Position numbers and translations under genes: made by a program. Source: CAVRIA01 sp963721115 (GTDB lineage: Bacteria > Desulfobacterota > Binatia > HRBIN30 > CADEER01). Taken from it: 64,000 bases of DNA. This document shows, one piece after another, positions 14,792 through 24,420 of this stretch (positions within the stretch are counted from its first letter, which is position 1; each line of letters begins with the position of its first letter). Location: NCBI GenBank assembly GCA_963721115.1, contig CAVRIA010000006.1, positions 868,001-932,000 of the forward strand. The letters are read 5' to 3'. The notes under the pieces are model-generated. The model made no database searches, had not been told where the DNA came from, and saw only the letters and a program-made list of their open reading frames with translations.

Positions 14792-17566
14792 CTACTGCAA
14801 CTCGGCGCCCTCGGGCCGCACGAACTGCGGCGGCGGAATCAGCACCTTCTCCCCGCCCGGCGGAGTCCAGAAGAGCTGGAAGATGCGGCGGTTGGTATGC
14901 GCCTTTTGCGTGCTGTCCCAGTAGGCCGCGATCGGGTGCAGCCCCGCGGTCAGCGTGACCGAGCCGTGTGATTCCTTCGGCTGATCGGGAACCACGTCGT
15001 CGGCGCGCAGCAACTCGCGGTCGTCGAGGCGAATCCAGTACGGCCCGCTTCCGATCGCCGACAGCTCGTAGGTCCCCGGCTGGTCGACGCGCAGGAACCC
15101 ACTCCAGGCGGCGGTGAACGGCATGCGGATCATCAGTTCGTCGTCGCGCTGGTAGATCTCGTCGACGGCGTAGTTGTCGAGCGCCGGATCGATGGCGCGC
15201 AGGACCGTCTCGCCGTCGCGCCGGTACTCGGCGTAGAGCCCCTCACGGGTCGCGTCCGGCCGCATGTCCCAGCGCGTCAGCTCGCGCTCGCCGCTCGGGA
15301 TCTGCAGGGTCATCGACAGGCGGCGCGGTGCGTCGACGTGCTCCTCGATCCGCAAGGTGTGCCAGCCGACCGGCAGCTCGAGCACCTGCTGGACGCTGCC
15401 GCCGTCGTCCGGACGCAAAAGGATGCGGCCCGCCAGGGTCACGGTGGTGGGCACCGTCGAGGTGATCTTCAGCCCTACCGGCCGATCGCTCGGCCAGTAC
15501 AGACTCCCCTCGAAGACGCGGTGCTGCGGTGGATTCGGCGCGGCGGGGAGAGTCGCGAAGGGGTCGGCGACGACGGCCGGAGGCGCCTCGCCGCCCGCCG
15601 CGTCGATCGACAGAGAAAGGCCGGTGCGCGGCAGGACGTCGGCGCGGCGCAGGAGCAGCCCCCGGTAGAGCAGCTGATTGCCGGCGCGTCCGTCGGTCAC
15701 CGCTGCCTCCGGGTACAGGCGCTGCGCGTAGCCGGCGAGCGTCAGCTGCGTCGGCCCGAGCACGACGGCGAGCTCGGAGTCGATCGGCCGGTGCACCGGA
15801 AGGAAGTGCGACGGATCGGGCGCGTCCTGCACGCGGCCGGGAAACTCGATCAGAAAGAACTCGACGTGGAAGACCAGGCCGTGCTCGCTGCCGAGGAGCA
15901 CCGCCTTGCCGTCGGACGGCAGCGTCTCCACGAAGCGCTCCAGCTCGGACATGGGATCGGCGGGCTGCGCGGCATAGGCGACGAAGTAGGTGCGCCAGTT
16001 CTCCCAGGCCGCGCCGCCCAGCAGGGCGACGGCGAGAACCACCGAGATCGCCCGGCGCGGCAGGTCTCTGCCGGCGGTGCGGATCAGCCAGGCCACCGGC
16101 AGCGCGGCGAGAATCGCCAGGGCCGGCAGCAGGCCGACCATGCGCACGACCGACGGCGGGTCGATGGTCATGATCCCGCCGGCGATCACCGTGAGCAGCC
16201 ACCAGTAAGGGACGAAGGCGCCGCGCGGGCGCAGCAGCCGTGGCACGGACATGCCGAGGCCGAGGACGAACAGGGCGGCGGCGATCTGGTCGAGCATGCC
16301 GCCGCCGCGGTAGCCGAGGACGTAGCCGCCGCCCGGCAGGACCGCGAAGCCGAGCCACGTCGTCCACACCTGCCGGCGCAGGATGTCGTAGGCCGGCCCA
16401 AAGCCGCTGGCGTGCCACGCCTCGATCACCCGGCTCATGGTCTGGCGGTTGCGCGCCATAATCGTCCACTGCCCCCAGTTGGGGCCGAACGCGAAGCCGT
16501 CGGTGAAGTAGTAAAGGTAGGGAAACAGCGCCAGGAAAAAACCGAAGAGCACCAGCGCGGCGCCGCGCCAGTGGCTGCGAACCACGCGCGGGGCGAACAG
16601 AGCGCAGACGATCATCCACGAGAGCAGCAGTGGCGGTGCGAGCTGGCCGGCATTGTAGGTGAACAGGCAGAAGCCGAGAGCGATCCCCGCCCACAGGAAG
16701 TGGATGGCGCGCCCGCCATTGACGGCGCGCCACCAGAAGTAGAAGGCGAGCGTCTCGATGAACAACACCTGGGCGTGCAGGATGGAAAGGCGGCTGAAGT
16801 CGATGGCGGTGCGGTTGACGGCGAGCAGGAAGGCGGCGACGAGAGCGGTGCGCGTTCCGAACAGGGCCCGCGCCAGTAGGTAGGTCGACAGGACGGCGAA
16901 GGTTCCCACCAGCGCCGAGGACAGGCGCAGGGCGGAGATGTGCAGCCCGAGCAGCGGCGCGAAGATTCCCTGAACGGCCAGGCCGAGCACCGGCCAGGTG
17001 TTCCACCCCATGCGGAACAGGCCCGGGAAGCGCTCGCCGCCAAACTCGTTGTGGAGGAACATCGCGACCCGCGACTCGTCGCCGAAGTAGAGCCGTGGCA
17101 GGTCGTGAATCCACGCGAAGCGCGCCGCGGCGGCGAGGGCCAGGAGCGCGCCGAGCGCGACGACCTCGGCCGGCGACCAGCGCCGATCGGGGCGGGTCTG
17201 CGGCCCCACTCTCCACCCCCGCACCGCCAGGGACGCCAGAGCGAAGCCGCCGAGCCACAGCCCGAGCGCCAGGACGGGCCACCATTCTTTCGCCGACAGG
17301 ATGGTCGTGGCCGCCACGGCCGCCACGGCGCCGGCGCCCCAGGCCAGCCGCATCCACCGCGAGTCGGCTCGCTCTGCCGCCAGGGCGGCGGCGGGTGCGG
17401 CTGGCGCCCTGGTCCAAGCGGCGACCGCCGCGAGCCCCGCGGCGGCGGCGAGCAGCAGCCAGCCGGTCGACGTGGCGCCGCGATCGACGAGCACCATTTG
17501 CTGCGCGTAGACGGCCGTACCGATGGCCGCGATGGTCGCTCCCTGCCGCAGCGCCGATGCCTGCAT
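14792..17566 (-). CDS. GT39/ArnT-like membrane glycosyltransferase with C-terminal PA14-like domain
   Basis: A 924-residue protein. Residues 1-520 have about 13-14 membrane segments in the PMT/ArnT arrangement; the first large outer loop holds LPRLYFGDESRVAMF with the acidic pair expected to bind metal and polyprenyl-phosphate sugar. Later blocks NRTAIDFSRLSILHAQVLFIETLAFYFW resemble other GT39 members. Residues 540-790 are an extracytoplasmic mixed domain; about 790-905 (EGLYAEYRR, FSGFLRVDQPGTYELSA-like, WIRLDDRELL, TAGLHPIAAYWDS) is a PA14-type carbohydrate-binding beta-barrel. Predicted job: transfer of sugar from a lipid carrier to an acceptor outside the inner membrane. It is minus-strand, with 270 bases to the divergent gene at 17833. 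Confidence 0.8.
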   Translation of the reverse strand: MQASALRQGATIAAIGTAVYAQQMVLVDRGATSTGWLLLAAAAGLAAVAAWTRAPAAPAAALAAERADSRWMRLAWGAGAVAAVAATTILSAKEWWPVLALGLWLGGFALASLAVRGWRVGPQTRPDRRWSPAEVVALGALLALAAAARFAWIHDLPRLYFGDESRVAMFLHNEFGGERFPGLFRMGWNTWPVLGLAVQGIFAPLLGLHISALRLSSALVGTFAVLSTYLLARALFGTRTALVAAFLLAVNRTAIDFSRLSILHAQVLFIETLAFYFWWRAVNGGRAIHFLWAGIALGFCLFTYNAGQLAPPLLLSWMIVCALFAPRVVRSHWRGAALVLFGFFLALFPYLYYFTDGFAFGPNWGQWTIMARNRQTMSRVIEAWHASGFGPAYDILRRQVWTTWLGFAVLPGGGYVLGYRGGGMLDQIAAALFVLGLGMSVPRLLRPRGAFVPYWWLLTVIAGGIMTIDPPSVVRMVGLLPALAILAALPVAWLIRTAGRDLPRRAISVVLAVALLGGAAWENWRTYFVAYAAQPADPMSELERFVETLPSDGKAVLLGSEHGLVFHVEFFLIEFPGRVQDAPDPSHFLPVHRPIDSELAVVLGPTQLTLAGYAQRLYPEAAVTDGRAGNQLLYRGLLLRRADVLPRTGLSLSIDAAGGEAPPAVVADPFATLPAAPNPPQHRVFEGSLYWPSDRPVGLKITSTVPTTVTLAGRILLRPDDGGSVQQVLELPVGWHTLRIEEHVDAPRRLSMTLQIPSGERELTRWDMRPDATREGLYAEYRRDGETVLRAIDPALDNYAVDEIYQRDDELMIRMPFTAAWSGFLRVDQPGTYELSAIGSGPYWIRLDDRELLRADDVVPDQPKESHGSVTLTAGLHPIAAYWDSTQKAHTNRRIFQLFWTPPGGEKVLIPPPQFVRPEGAELQ

Positions 17567-17832
17567 CAGGCGGCGCTAGTACCAGAAGAGCCGTGCGATT
17601 GCACGGCGTCGAGCCGTCGTTCCTTCCGACCGGCTGCTCTTTCGGCTACATGTGCACTCCGTGATCCCTCCTTTGGAGATTCGCCCCCGTGCGCGCTTCG
17701 CGCTCCGATGGGCTCGGCCCCGCCGGCCAAGCGCACAGGGCCTCCTCGTCCTGTTTCCCTCACTCTTCGGAGGGGCGAAGCCCAAGGCGACTCCGTGGTT
17801 CCTCGGTGACCGGAGTAGAGACGTCTTCTGAG

Positions 17833-20800
17833 ATGCGCGGAAAGCTCGGACGAATCCTTCTGCTCGCCGTTTTGCTCGCGTCCCTGGCCCTTGCCTGGTG
17901 GGGGCAGCACGCCTTCCAGTTCGGTAGCCCGCGCGCCAGCGGAGGCTGGCTCGCCCTCGCCGGGCTGATCCTGCTGGCGGCGTCCTGGGCGCTTTCGCAC
18001 CGGGCGGTTGGCGGCGGCGGGGCGGCGGACGCACCGGCGTGGCGCGGCGGCGGCGACCGGCGAGCCGAGTGGCTGGCGGTCGCCGTCCTGTGCGGGCTGG
18101 GCGTTCTGTTTCGCGTCGTGCACTTCCACAGCGTTCCCTCCGGCATGAACCACGACGCGGCGTGGAACGGAATGTACGCGATCCACATCACGCAGGGGGC
18201 TCCCTACACGCCCTATGTCTCCGCCGCGTGGGGCCGGGAGACGGCGTTCATGTACCTGATCGCGGCTCTTCTGCCGTGGTACGGCAACACGCCCGAGCCG
18301 GTGCAGATCGCCGCGACATTGGCGGGGATTGCCACGCTGCCCGCGATGTACCTGCTGGCGCGCTCGCTCTTCGGCCGCCGCGTTGCGTTGCTTTCCCTCG
18401 GCTTCTTCGCCGTCTCCGGCTGGCACGGCGTCTTCAGCCGCGTTGGGTGGCGCGCCATCATTCTGCCTCCGTGCGAGATGCTGGCCCTGCTCGGGCTTTG
18501 GCGCGCCCTGCAGACCGGCTCGCGGCGCGACTGGCTGCTGGCCGGGGCGGGCGCCGCCCTGTCGATCAATACCTACGACGCCGGGCGCGGTGTCCCGCTG
18601 ACGCTCGGGGCGCTGTTCCTGGTCTTCCTCGTCCTCGATCGCAACAAGGCGCGCCCGCGTCTGGCCGGCGGGCTGTTGGCCCTGCTCGCCTTCCTCTTCG
18701 TCGGCGCGCCGATGCTCTGGTACGCGGCCACGCACTTCGTCCAGTTCGAAGGTCGGGCGGCCCACCTGATGACCGCCGAGGGGGCGCAGGCCGGACTGCC
18801 GACCAAGGTGGTGCAGGCGCTGGCGATGTTCAACTACCGCGGCAACGGCAACGACTTCTTCATCAACGAGCCGCTGCTGGAGCCTCTGGCGGCGGTGCTG
18901 TTCGTATTCGGCCTGCTGGTGGCGCTGGCGCGCGGGCGGCGGCGGGAGAATCTGTTCGTGCTGATCGGATTCGCGACCACCCTGATCCCCGGCATCGTCG
19001 CGGTTCCCAACGGCAACCGCTGCATCACCGCCATGCCGTTCGTCTACCTGCTGGTGGGTGCCGGCGCCGCGGCGCTGGCCAGCGCCTGCGCGCGTCTCGC
19101 CGGTGTGCTCGCCGCCCGCCGAGCCACGGTGTACGCCGTGCTCGCCGGGCTGGCGATCGCTGCGGCCTCCGTCGAGACCTACTCTCAGTTCCTCGGCCCG
19201 CAGCGCCGCGACATCATCGGCTTCTCCGCCGAGGCCACCGCGGCCGGGGAGTTCATGCGCGGCTACCAGAAGGGCTACCGGACGTACGTCATCGCCGAGA
19301 ACTGGCCCGACTACACGCTCGCCTATCTGTCCTACGCCGGCGAGGGCACGCCGCTCGAGGACCACTTCGTTCTCGGCCACACCTTCGAGGAGATCCGGGA
19401 GCAGATCGATCGCTTCGGCAGCAAGGGCCTGCTCTTCGTAACCGACCTCAAGCCGTCCGGGCGCCAGGCCCTGGACGCGTTGCAGACGATGTTCGCCCAC
19501 AATCGGGTCGAGCCGATCCGATCGCGGCGCCTCGGCGGCGAGGTGGTCGCCCAAGCGGTCATCGTCTCGCCCGAGGCGCTGTGGAGCTCCGGACCGTGGA
19601 GCAATTCGACGCGCACGCTGCTGGTGCGCGCGGCGCCGGGCGGCTCGCGGGCCGGCGGCCTGCGCTGCTTCGATCCTGTGGGCGGCGCCGGCGGGGTATC
19701 GGCGCGCTTGCGGCTGATGCTTCCGGAGGTGGGAGAGCCGCTGCCCGTAGGTGAGGTCCGCTTTCTCGACCGCTGCGCGGCGAGCGCCTCGCCCGTCCTG
19801 TCGTTTCGCATCGACGCGAGCGGCCTGGCGGTGGTCGCCGACCACGCCGAGATCGCCGCGGACTGGAAACAGCTTCGCTCCGGCGAGTGGATCGACCTCT
19901 CCGCCGGCGTTGCGCCGGGCGGCGACGTGCGCGCCTGGCTCGGCGGCAAGGCGCTGGCGGCGAAGAGCCCCTGGCGAGCGGCGGCCGCGGGCGCCCCGCA
20001 CATCGCGGCCATCCAGGTGGTGGCGACCGACGCCGGTCGCGAGCGGGGTCAGCTCTTCCTCGACGACCTGGCGGTCGTCGAGGGGGTGCACGCGCCGGAG
20101 GACAAGGGCTGGAGGCCGGAGAAGCGCCCGGAGACGGAGCACGCCTTCGAGGACGATTTCGAGGCCTCCCCGTTCGGTCCCCTGAACGCGGCAGGTGGCT
20201 GGACGGATCTGGTGGGCGCCCTCGGCGTCGCCAAGGGACCGGGAGCTCCGCAGACGGCCGCCCGCGGCGAGGAGACCGGCAACGCGTTCGACGGCGGCAC
20301 GGGCGACGGTCCGGGACGGTTCCGACAGCCCGTCGGCGTGGCTGTCGATCCGGACGGAAACATCTACGTCGCCGACCGGCTGAACCATCGGATCCAGAAG
20401 TTCGCTCCAAACGGCGCCTATCTCCTGGACTGGGGCAAGCTCGGAAACGGCCCCGGCGAGCTGCGCGAGCCGCACGACGTGGCCGCCGACCGCGAGTTCG
20501 TCTACGTCGCGGACACGTGGAACGGCCGCGCCCAGATCTTCGATCGCGACGGCCACTTCGTCGCCGAGATCCACGGCGAGGCGGGCCTGGCGAGCCCGCG
20601 CGGCATCGCCGTGCGCGGCGGTGAGATCTACGTTGCCGAGTCCGGGCACGGCGTGGTCGGGGTGTTCGATCGCTCCGGCCGCCTGTTGCGCTCCCTGGGC
20701 GTGCAGGGCGGCTCGGCCCCCGGCCACCTGATCGAGCCCACCGACGCCGTGGTCGATTCGAAGGGCCGCGTGTACGTCGTCAACGGCGGAAACAACCGCA

Positions 20801-21102
20801 TCGAGATCTTCGCCCCCGATGGCCATCCGGCGGGATCCATCCCGGTGCCGGACTGGAAGGGCAACGGTCTCAAGGAGAGCTATCTGGCGGTGGACGCCGC
20901 CGACACGATCTATCTGAGCGACTGGGACCTGCACGCCGTGCGCCGCTTCCGGCCCGACGGCAGCGAGATGGAGCCGGTCGGATCGGACATTCAACAGCCG
21001 TCCGGAGTCGCGATCGACACCGGCCGAGTCATCGTCAGCGCCCGGGCGCAGGACCGCATTCGTCCCTGGATCGTCCCCGGCGTACGCCCGGCGAGCCCGT
21101 GA
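17833..21102 (+). CDS. GT39/ArnT-like membrane protein fused to NHL beta-propeller
   Basis: A 1089-residue protein. Residues 1-480 have about 13 membrane segments; the first long outer loop reads HSVPSGMNHDAAWNGMYA, where NHD takes the place of the usual DE/DD of ArnT-like enzymes. Residues about 490-760 form an outer domain with a jelly-roll-like stretch. Residues about 830-1085 hold five or six NHL repeats: GVAVDPDGNIYVADRLNHRI, DVAADREFVYVADTWNGRA, GIAVRGGEIYVAES, AVVDSKGRVYVVNGGNNRI, forming a propeller. The fusion suggests that the propeller docks sugar chains or protein partners of the transferase. ATG 17833 is used because the first membrane helix starts there; the upstream frame overlaps the divergent promoter region. 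Confidence 0.8.
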   Translation: MRGKLGRILLLAVLLASLALAWWGQHAFQFGSPRASGGWLALAGLILLAASWALSHRAVGGGGAADAPAWRGGGDRRAEWLAVAVLCGLGVLFRVVHFHSVPSGMNHDAAWNGMYAIHITQGAPYTPYVSAAWGRETAFMYLIAALLPWYGNTPEPVQIAATLAGIATLPAMYLLARSLFGRRVALLSLGFFAVSGWHGVFSRVGWRAIILPPCEMLALLGLWRALQTGSRRDWLLAGAGAALSINTYDAGRGVPLTLGALFLVFLVLDRNKARPRLAGGLLALLAFLFVGAPMLWYAATHFVQFEGRAAHLMTAEGAQAGLPTKVVQALAMFNYRGNGNDFFINEPLLEPLAAVLFVFGLLVALARGRRRENLFVLIGFATTLIPGIVAVPNGNRCITAMPFVYLLVGAGAAALASACARLAGVLAARRATVYAVLAGLAIAAASVETYSQFLGPQRRDIIGFSAEATAAGEFMRGYQKGYRTYVIAENWPDYTLAYLSYAGEGTPLEDHFVLGHTFEEIREQIDRFGSKGLLFVTDLKPSGRQALDALQTMFAHNRVEPIRSRRLGGEVVAQAVIVSPEALWSSGPWSNSTRTLLVRAAPGGSRAGGLRCFDPVGGAGGVSARLRLMLPEVGEPLPVGEVRFLDRCAASASPVLSFRIDASGLAVVADHAEIAADWKQLRSGEWIDLSAGVAPGGDVRAWLGGKALAAKSPWRAAAAGAPHIAAIQVVATDAGRERGQLFLDDLAVVEGVHAPEDKGWRPEKRPETEHAFEDDFEASPFGPLNAAGGWTDLVGALGVAKGPGAPQTAARGEETGNAFDGGTGDGPGRFRQPVGVAVDPDGNIYVADRLNHRIQKFAPNGAYLLDWGKLGNGPGELREPHDVAADREFVYVADTWNGRAQIFDRDGHFVAEIHGEAGLASPRGIAVRGGEIYVAESGHGVVGVFDRSGRLLRSLGVQGGSAPGHLIEPTDAVVDSKGRVYVVNGGNNRIEIFAPDGHPAGSIPVPDWKGNGLKESYLAVDAADTIYLSDWDLHAVRRFRPDGSEMEPVGSDIQQPSGVAIDTGRVIVSARAQDRIRPWIVPGVRPASP

Positions 21103-21267
21103 CCGACGGCCCCGACTCGGCTCGCCGCCCCGGTTCGGGCCCAGCTGAAACGGCGCCATCGCGATCCGCGACAGAACTCGCGGCCCAACGAGGCCTTGCA
21201 CCGAAGAAACCTCGCTTGACACCCGTACCGGCCGCGGCGACACTGTTGGCGAAGAGGTTGTGCAACG

Positions 21268-22419
21268 ATGGAACGCGCTCAGATTGGAATTGTCGCCGTA
21301 GTCGTGGCTGCCGTCGCCCTGTTCGCCCTGACCGTGATCTCGCACCGCGACGCGTCGGACTCCACCCCCGACGTCGCCGGCGGCGGTCGATGGACCGACT
21401 CCCCGCTCGTCGCCGGGCAACGGGGCGGCGGAGACGGTGACAGCGCCGTCGCCGGTGGCGGGCAAGGTCGCGCTCCGGGCGTTCCCGGCAAGAGGGATCG
21501 CGCCGGCCGTCGCGATCGCCTGGCGAGCCTGCCGGGTTCTGCGCGCGGCGGTCCCGACGTCGTGGCCGGCGGATCCCGATCCGGACTGTCCTCCACGTCG
21601 CGCCGCTCGGGATCCTCGGACGCGTCGTTGCGCGAGGCCGTGCGCGCCGCCGGGGCGGAGTCCGCTCCACGTCCCGGTGCCGGGATCGAGGCGAAGCGCG
21701 ACTTCGACCTGCCGCAAGCGGGACAGGGCCCACCCAGTCTCGAGCAGCAGCTCACCGGTAGTGACTCAGTGGACGGCCAGCCCGCCGACAAGAACAACAA
21801 TGACCTGCTGCTCTCCCTGCCGCTCGACGGCAAGGTCGTGACCAGCGACAACACCCCGCCCTCGCTGTCGGAGGATCTCAAGGTCGACGAGAACGGGGTC
21901 AAGTTCACGGACACCTCGGAGCTCGTCTTCCCCGCCGACGGACACGTCAACGGCGCCGCCGGGACGATCCAGTTCGACATCCAGCCCGACTGGTCGGGCA
22001 CCGATCAGAGCAACAACTCGCTGCTGCAGATTCGCAACGAGCACCAGTGGGAGGACCGCCTGCAGCTGGTGAAGAACTACAACTCGTTGCGCTTCGTCTT
22101 CGTCGACAACAGCGGGCAGGAGCGCAACGTCAACGTCTACATCGACAACTGGCAGGCCGGCCAGCCGCACCAGGTGGCCGCCACCTGGGGCGACGCGCTG
22201 CTGTCGCTGTACGTGGACGGCCAGCTGGTCGGCACCAACACCTATCCCGGCCAGCTCGAGATCGCCCCCGGAACGCCGATCCACGTCGGCTCCGATTTCC
22301 TCGGCGCCTCGTACTCGGGCGCCAATGGCACGATCAGCAACCTCAAGGTCTACGGACGCGCTCTGGGAGCCGACGAAGTCGTCAACGGCCCTACCACCGC
22401 GCCGGCCGCGGCGCAGTAG
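21268..22419 (+). CDS. Membrane-anchored LamG/concanavalin-fold protein
   Basis: A 383-residue protein. Residues 5-27 (IGIVAVVVAAVALFALTVIS) are a single N-terminal membrane anchor. Residues 30-165 are a gly/arg/ser-rich low-complexity linker. Residues about 180-375 form a laminin-G/LamG-like jelly-roll: LLLSLPLDGKVVTSDNTPP, GTIQFDIQPDWSG, NSLLQIRNEHQWEDRLQL, TWGDALLSLYVDGQLVGTN, HVGSDFLGASYSGANGTISN, LKVYGRAL. Such domains bind glycans or act as surface adhesins. It lies 165 bases after the GT39-NHL gene on the same strand and may be its partner or acceptor. A hairpin at 22465-22540 separates it from the convergent methyltransferase gene. Confidence 0.8.
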   Translation: MERAQIGIVAVVVAAVALFALTVISHRDASDSTPDVAGGGRWTDSPLVAGQRGGGDGDSAVAGGGQGRAPGVPGKRDRAGRRDRLASLPGSARGGPDVVAGGSRSGLSSTSRRSGSSDASLREAVRAAGAESAPRPGAGIEAKRDFDLPQAGQGPPSLEQQLTGSDSVDGQPADKNNNDLLLSLPLDGKVVTSDNTPPSLSEDLKVDENGVKFTDTSELVFPADGHVNGAAGTIQFDIQPDWSGTDQSNNSLLQIRNEHQWEDRLQLVKNYNSLRFVFVDNSGQERNVNVYIDNWQAGQPHQVAATWGDALLSLYVDGQLVGTNTYPGQLEIAPGTPIHVGSDFLGASYSGANGTISNLKVYGRALGADEVVNGPTTAPAAAQ

Positions 22420-22464
22420 GGACCGTCGGCGTCGACCGTGACACCGCCGGCGCGACGACGGAAG

Positions 22465-22540
22465 GTTGTTGAGTTGTTGCGTTGTTCGTTGTTGGTAATC
22501 AATGGTCAAACGACCAACAACCCAACAACGAACAACCCGG
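22465..22540. terminator. Bidirectional hairpin of GTTGTT type
   Basis: Left arm (about 22465-22497) built of GTTGTT units; right arm (about 22513-22538) of AACAAC units. The core GTTGTTCGTTGTTGGT faces ACCAACAACCC...CGAACAAC around a 16-base loop. It lies between convergent genes and probably ends both transcripts. Confidence 0.55.
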
Positions 22541-22573
22541 GCGCGGGGTGGGGCGGGCTGTTGGGCAGGTTGG

Positions 22574-23407
22574 TCACGCCTTCTCGGCGATCATCAGCAT
22601 GATGTCGAAGGTGTTGACGGTGAAGCCCCAGGTCGGCGGGACCACCCGCGCCAGGGCGCGGTAGGCGCGCTCGCGACCGAGGCGCAGCACCAGCACCGAG
22701 TAGAGGACCTGGCGCAGGCTGCGCGCCACCCCGACGTGGCGCGTTTCGAGGACGCGAAACCCGTGTGCGGCGAGGAGCCGGGTCAGGGTGTCGCGCGAGA
22801 AGTAGTGCAGGTGCGTGGGCGGGTGGATCATGCGCCACTGCCTGCCGCGCCATCGCGCCAGGGCGCTGCCGATGTCGCCGGTGGTGACGTAGAGCAGGGC
22901 GCCGGGACGCGACAGCTCGGAGACGCGGGCGACGAAGCGGTCGGGATGCTGCAGGTGCTCGATCACGTCCCACATCACCGTCACGTCCACCGGACCGATC
23001 TCCGCCGCCGGCGCGGCCAGGAAGTCCTCTGAGCGCACGTCGATGCCGAGTACCTCGCGCGCGTGGCGAGCCGCCGCGGCGCCGATCTCGTAGCCGATCA
23101 CGTCGAAGTGCGGGCGCGCGAGATCGAGAAAGAAGCCGTAGGCGGCGCCGATCTCCAGCAGGCGGCCGCCGGAGCGGCGGCGCCGCAGATCGTCGAGGCG
23201 CTTGCGAAAGTTGCGCTTGAAGAACGCCTCTTCGTGCTCGTAGTCGAGGTACTCCTCGCCGCGGAAGTAGCCCTCGCCGTAGAGCTGCGCGGCGTCGACC
23301 GGCTGATCGACGTCGGCGGTGACGAAGCCGCAGGTCGGACAGCGGAGCAGGATCTCGAGATGCGCGATCAGATCGCCGCCGCCACACACCAGGCAGGCGG
23401 AGCTCAC
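22574..23407 (-). CDS. Class I SAM methyltransferase with N-terminal zinc ribbon
   Basis: A 277-residue protein. Residues 1-30 hold two CxxC pairs (CLVCGG and CPTCGF), a zinc ribbon seen in sugar methyltransferases of the Methyltransf_13/C-methyltransferase group. The Rossmann domain follows: RLLEIGAAYGFFLDLARP (SAM motif I), DVTVMWDVIEHLQHPDRF (motif II) and LLYVTTGDIGS. It probably methylates a sugar or lipid-linked glycan made by the neighbours. GTG 23407 is the start; its first four bases (GTGA) overlap the stop of the upstream GT2 gene, showing tight coupling. It is the last gene of the minus-strand glycan run. Confidence 0.8.
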   Translation of the reverse strand: MSSACLVCGGGDLIAHLEILLRCPTCGFVTADVDQPVDAAQLYGEGYFRGEEYLDYEHEEAFFKRNFRKRLDDLRRRRSGGRLLEIGAAYGFFLDLARPHFDVIGYEIGAAAARHAREVLGIDVRSEDFLAAPAAEIGPVDVTVMWDVIEHLQHPDRFVARVSELSRPGALLYVTTGDIGSALARWRGRQWRMIHPPTHLHYFSRDTLTRLLAAHGFRVLETRHVGVARSLRQVLYSVLVLRLGRERAYRALARVVPPTWGFTVNTFDIMLMIAEKA

Positions 23408-24420
23408 GGAGCTTCCGGCGGCGACGTGGCGGCGTCCGGTGCGGCGGCCTGCTTTCGCGCCACGATGTAGATGGGGCGGCCCTTGATCTCGTCGAAGATG
23501 GTCGCGATGTATTCACCGATCAGGCCGAGGAAGAAAAGCTGGCAGCCGCCGAGGAACGTCCCGACCAGGATGGTCGACGCCCAGCCGGGGATCACGGCCT
23601 TGAAGAACAGGTAGGCGACGACCGCGAACAGGCCGTACAGCAGGCTGAGGGCGCTCACCGCGAAGCCGAACAGGACGGCGAGCTTGAGCGGGATCTTGGA
23701 GAACGACACCAGCCCGGTGCGCGCGAAGCTGATCATCCTCAACAGCGAGTAGTTGGTGTGGCCGGCGAAGCGCGGCGGGGCGTCGAACTCGATGCGGCAG
23801 TAGCGAAATCCGACCCAGGTGACCAGGCCGCGGATGAAGCGGTCGCGCTCGCGCAGATCCTTGCGGAACACCTCCATCACGGGGCGCGACAGCAGCCGGA
23901 AGTCGGCGGCGTTGGGCTCGATGCGCGTCGGCGAGAGCAGGTTGATGCCGTAGTAGAAGACGCGTGCCGTCGCCCGCTTGAACCAACCGGCGCTCTCGGT
24001 CTCGGGCCGGCGTGCCGCCTGCACCACGTCGAAGCCTTCCTCCCAGCGCGCGACCATCTCGGGGATGACGGCCGGGGGGTGCTGCATGTCGGCGTCGAGG
24101 CAGACGACCGCGTCGCCGCCGGCGTGGTCCATGCCGGCGGTCAGCGCCGCCTGGTGGCCGAAGTTGCGCGACAGGTGGATCACGGTGAGGCGGTCGGGAT
24201 GCTCCGCCTGGAGGCGGTCGAGGAGATCCCCCGTGCCGTCGGTGGCGCCGTCGTCGACCAGCACGATCTCGAAGTCGTAGGGAAGCCGCCCCAATACGTC
24301 GAGCAGCGAGGCGACGAAGTGGGCGATGCCTTCGACCTCGTTGTACACCGGTGCCACGACCGAGAGGCGCTTGCGGCCGCGGCGCTCGGCGGCGGGGGAA
24401 GTCGTTGCGGCGCCGGTCAT
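23404..24420 (-). CDS. GT2 glycosyltransferase, ArnC/DPM1-type, with membrane tail
   Basis: A 338-residue GT-A enzyme of family 2. SVVAPVYNEVEGIAHFV near residue 18, LVDDGATDGT near 55, and CLDADMQHP near 105 hold the UDP/GDP-sugar and metal site. Two C-terminal membrane helices (about 250-275 and 285-310) with FLGLIGEYIATIFDEIKGRP match polyprenyl-phosphate glycosyltransferases (dolichol-phosphate mannose synthase, ArnC, GtrB). It should make the polyprenyl-phosphate sugar used by the GT39/ArnT-like enzymes of this locus. Its ATG overlaps the stop of the upstream gene (ATGA at 24417-24420), and its own stop overlaps the methyltransferase start. Confidence 0.88.
   Translation of the reverse strand: MTGAATTSPAAERRGRKRLSVVAPVYNEVEGIAHFVASLLDVLGRLPYDFEIVLVDDGATDGTGDLLDRLQAEHPDRLTVIHLSRNFGHQAALTAGMDHAGGDAVVCLDADMQHPPAVIPEMVARWEEGFDVVQAARRPETESAGWFKRATARVFYYGINLLSPTRIEPNAADFRLLSRPVMEVFRKDLRERDRFIRGLVTWVGFRYCRIEFDAPPRFAGHTNYSLLRMISFARTGLVSFSKIPLKLAVLFGFAVSALSLLYGLFAVVAYLFFKAVIPGWASTILVGTFLGGCQLFFLGLIGEYIATIFDEIKGRPIYIVARKQAAAPDAATSPPEAP

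Noticed and set aside
17566..21717. Minus-strand open frame of 1383 codons
   Set aside because: Shadow of the GT39-NHL gene on the plus strand; low-complexity product.
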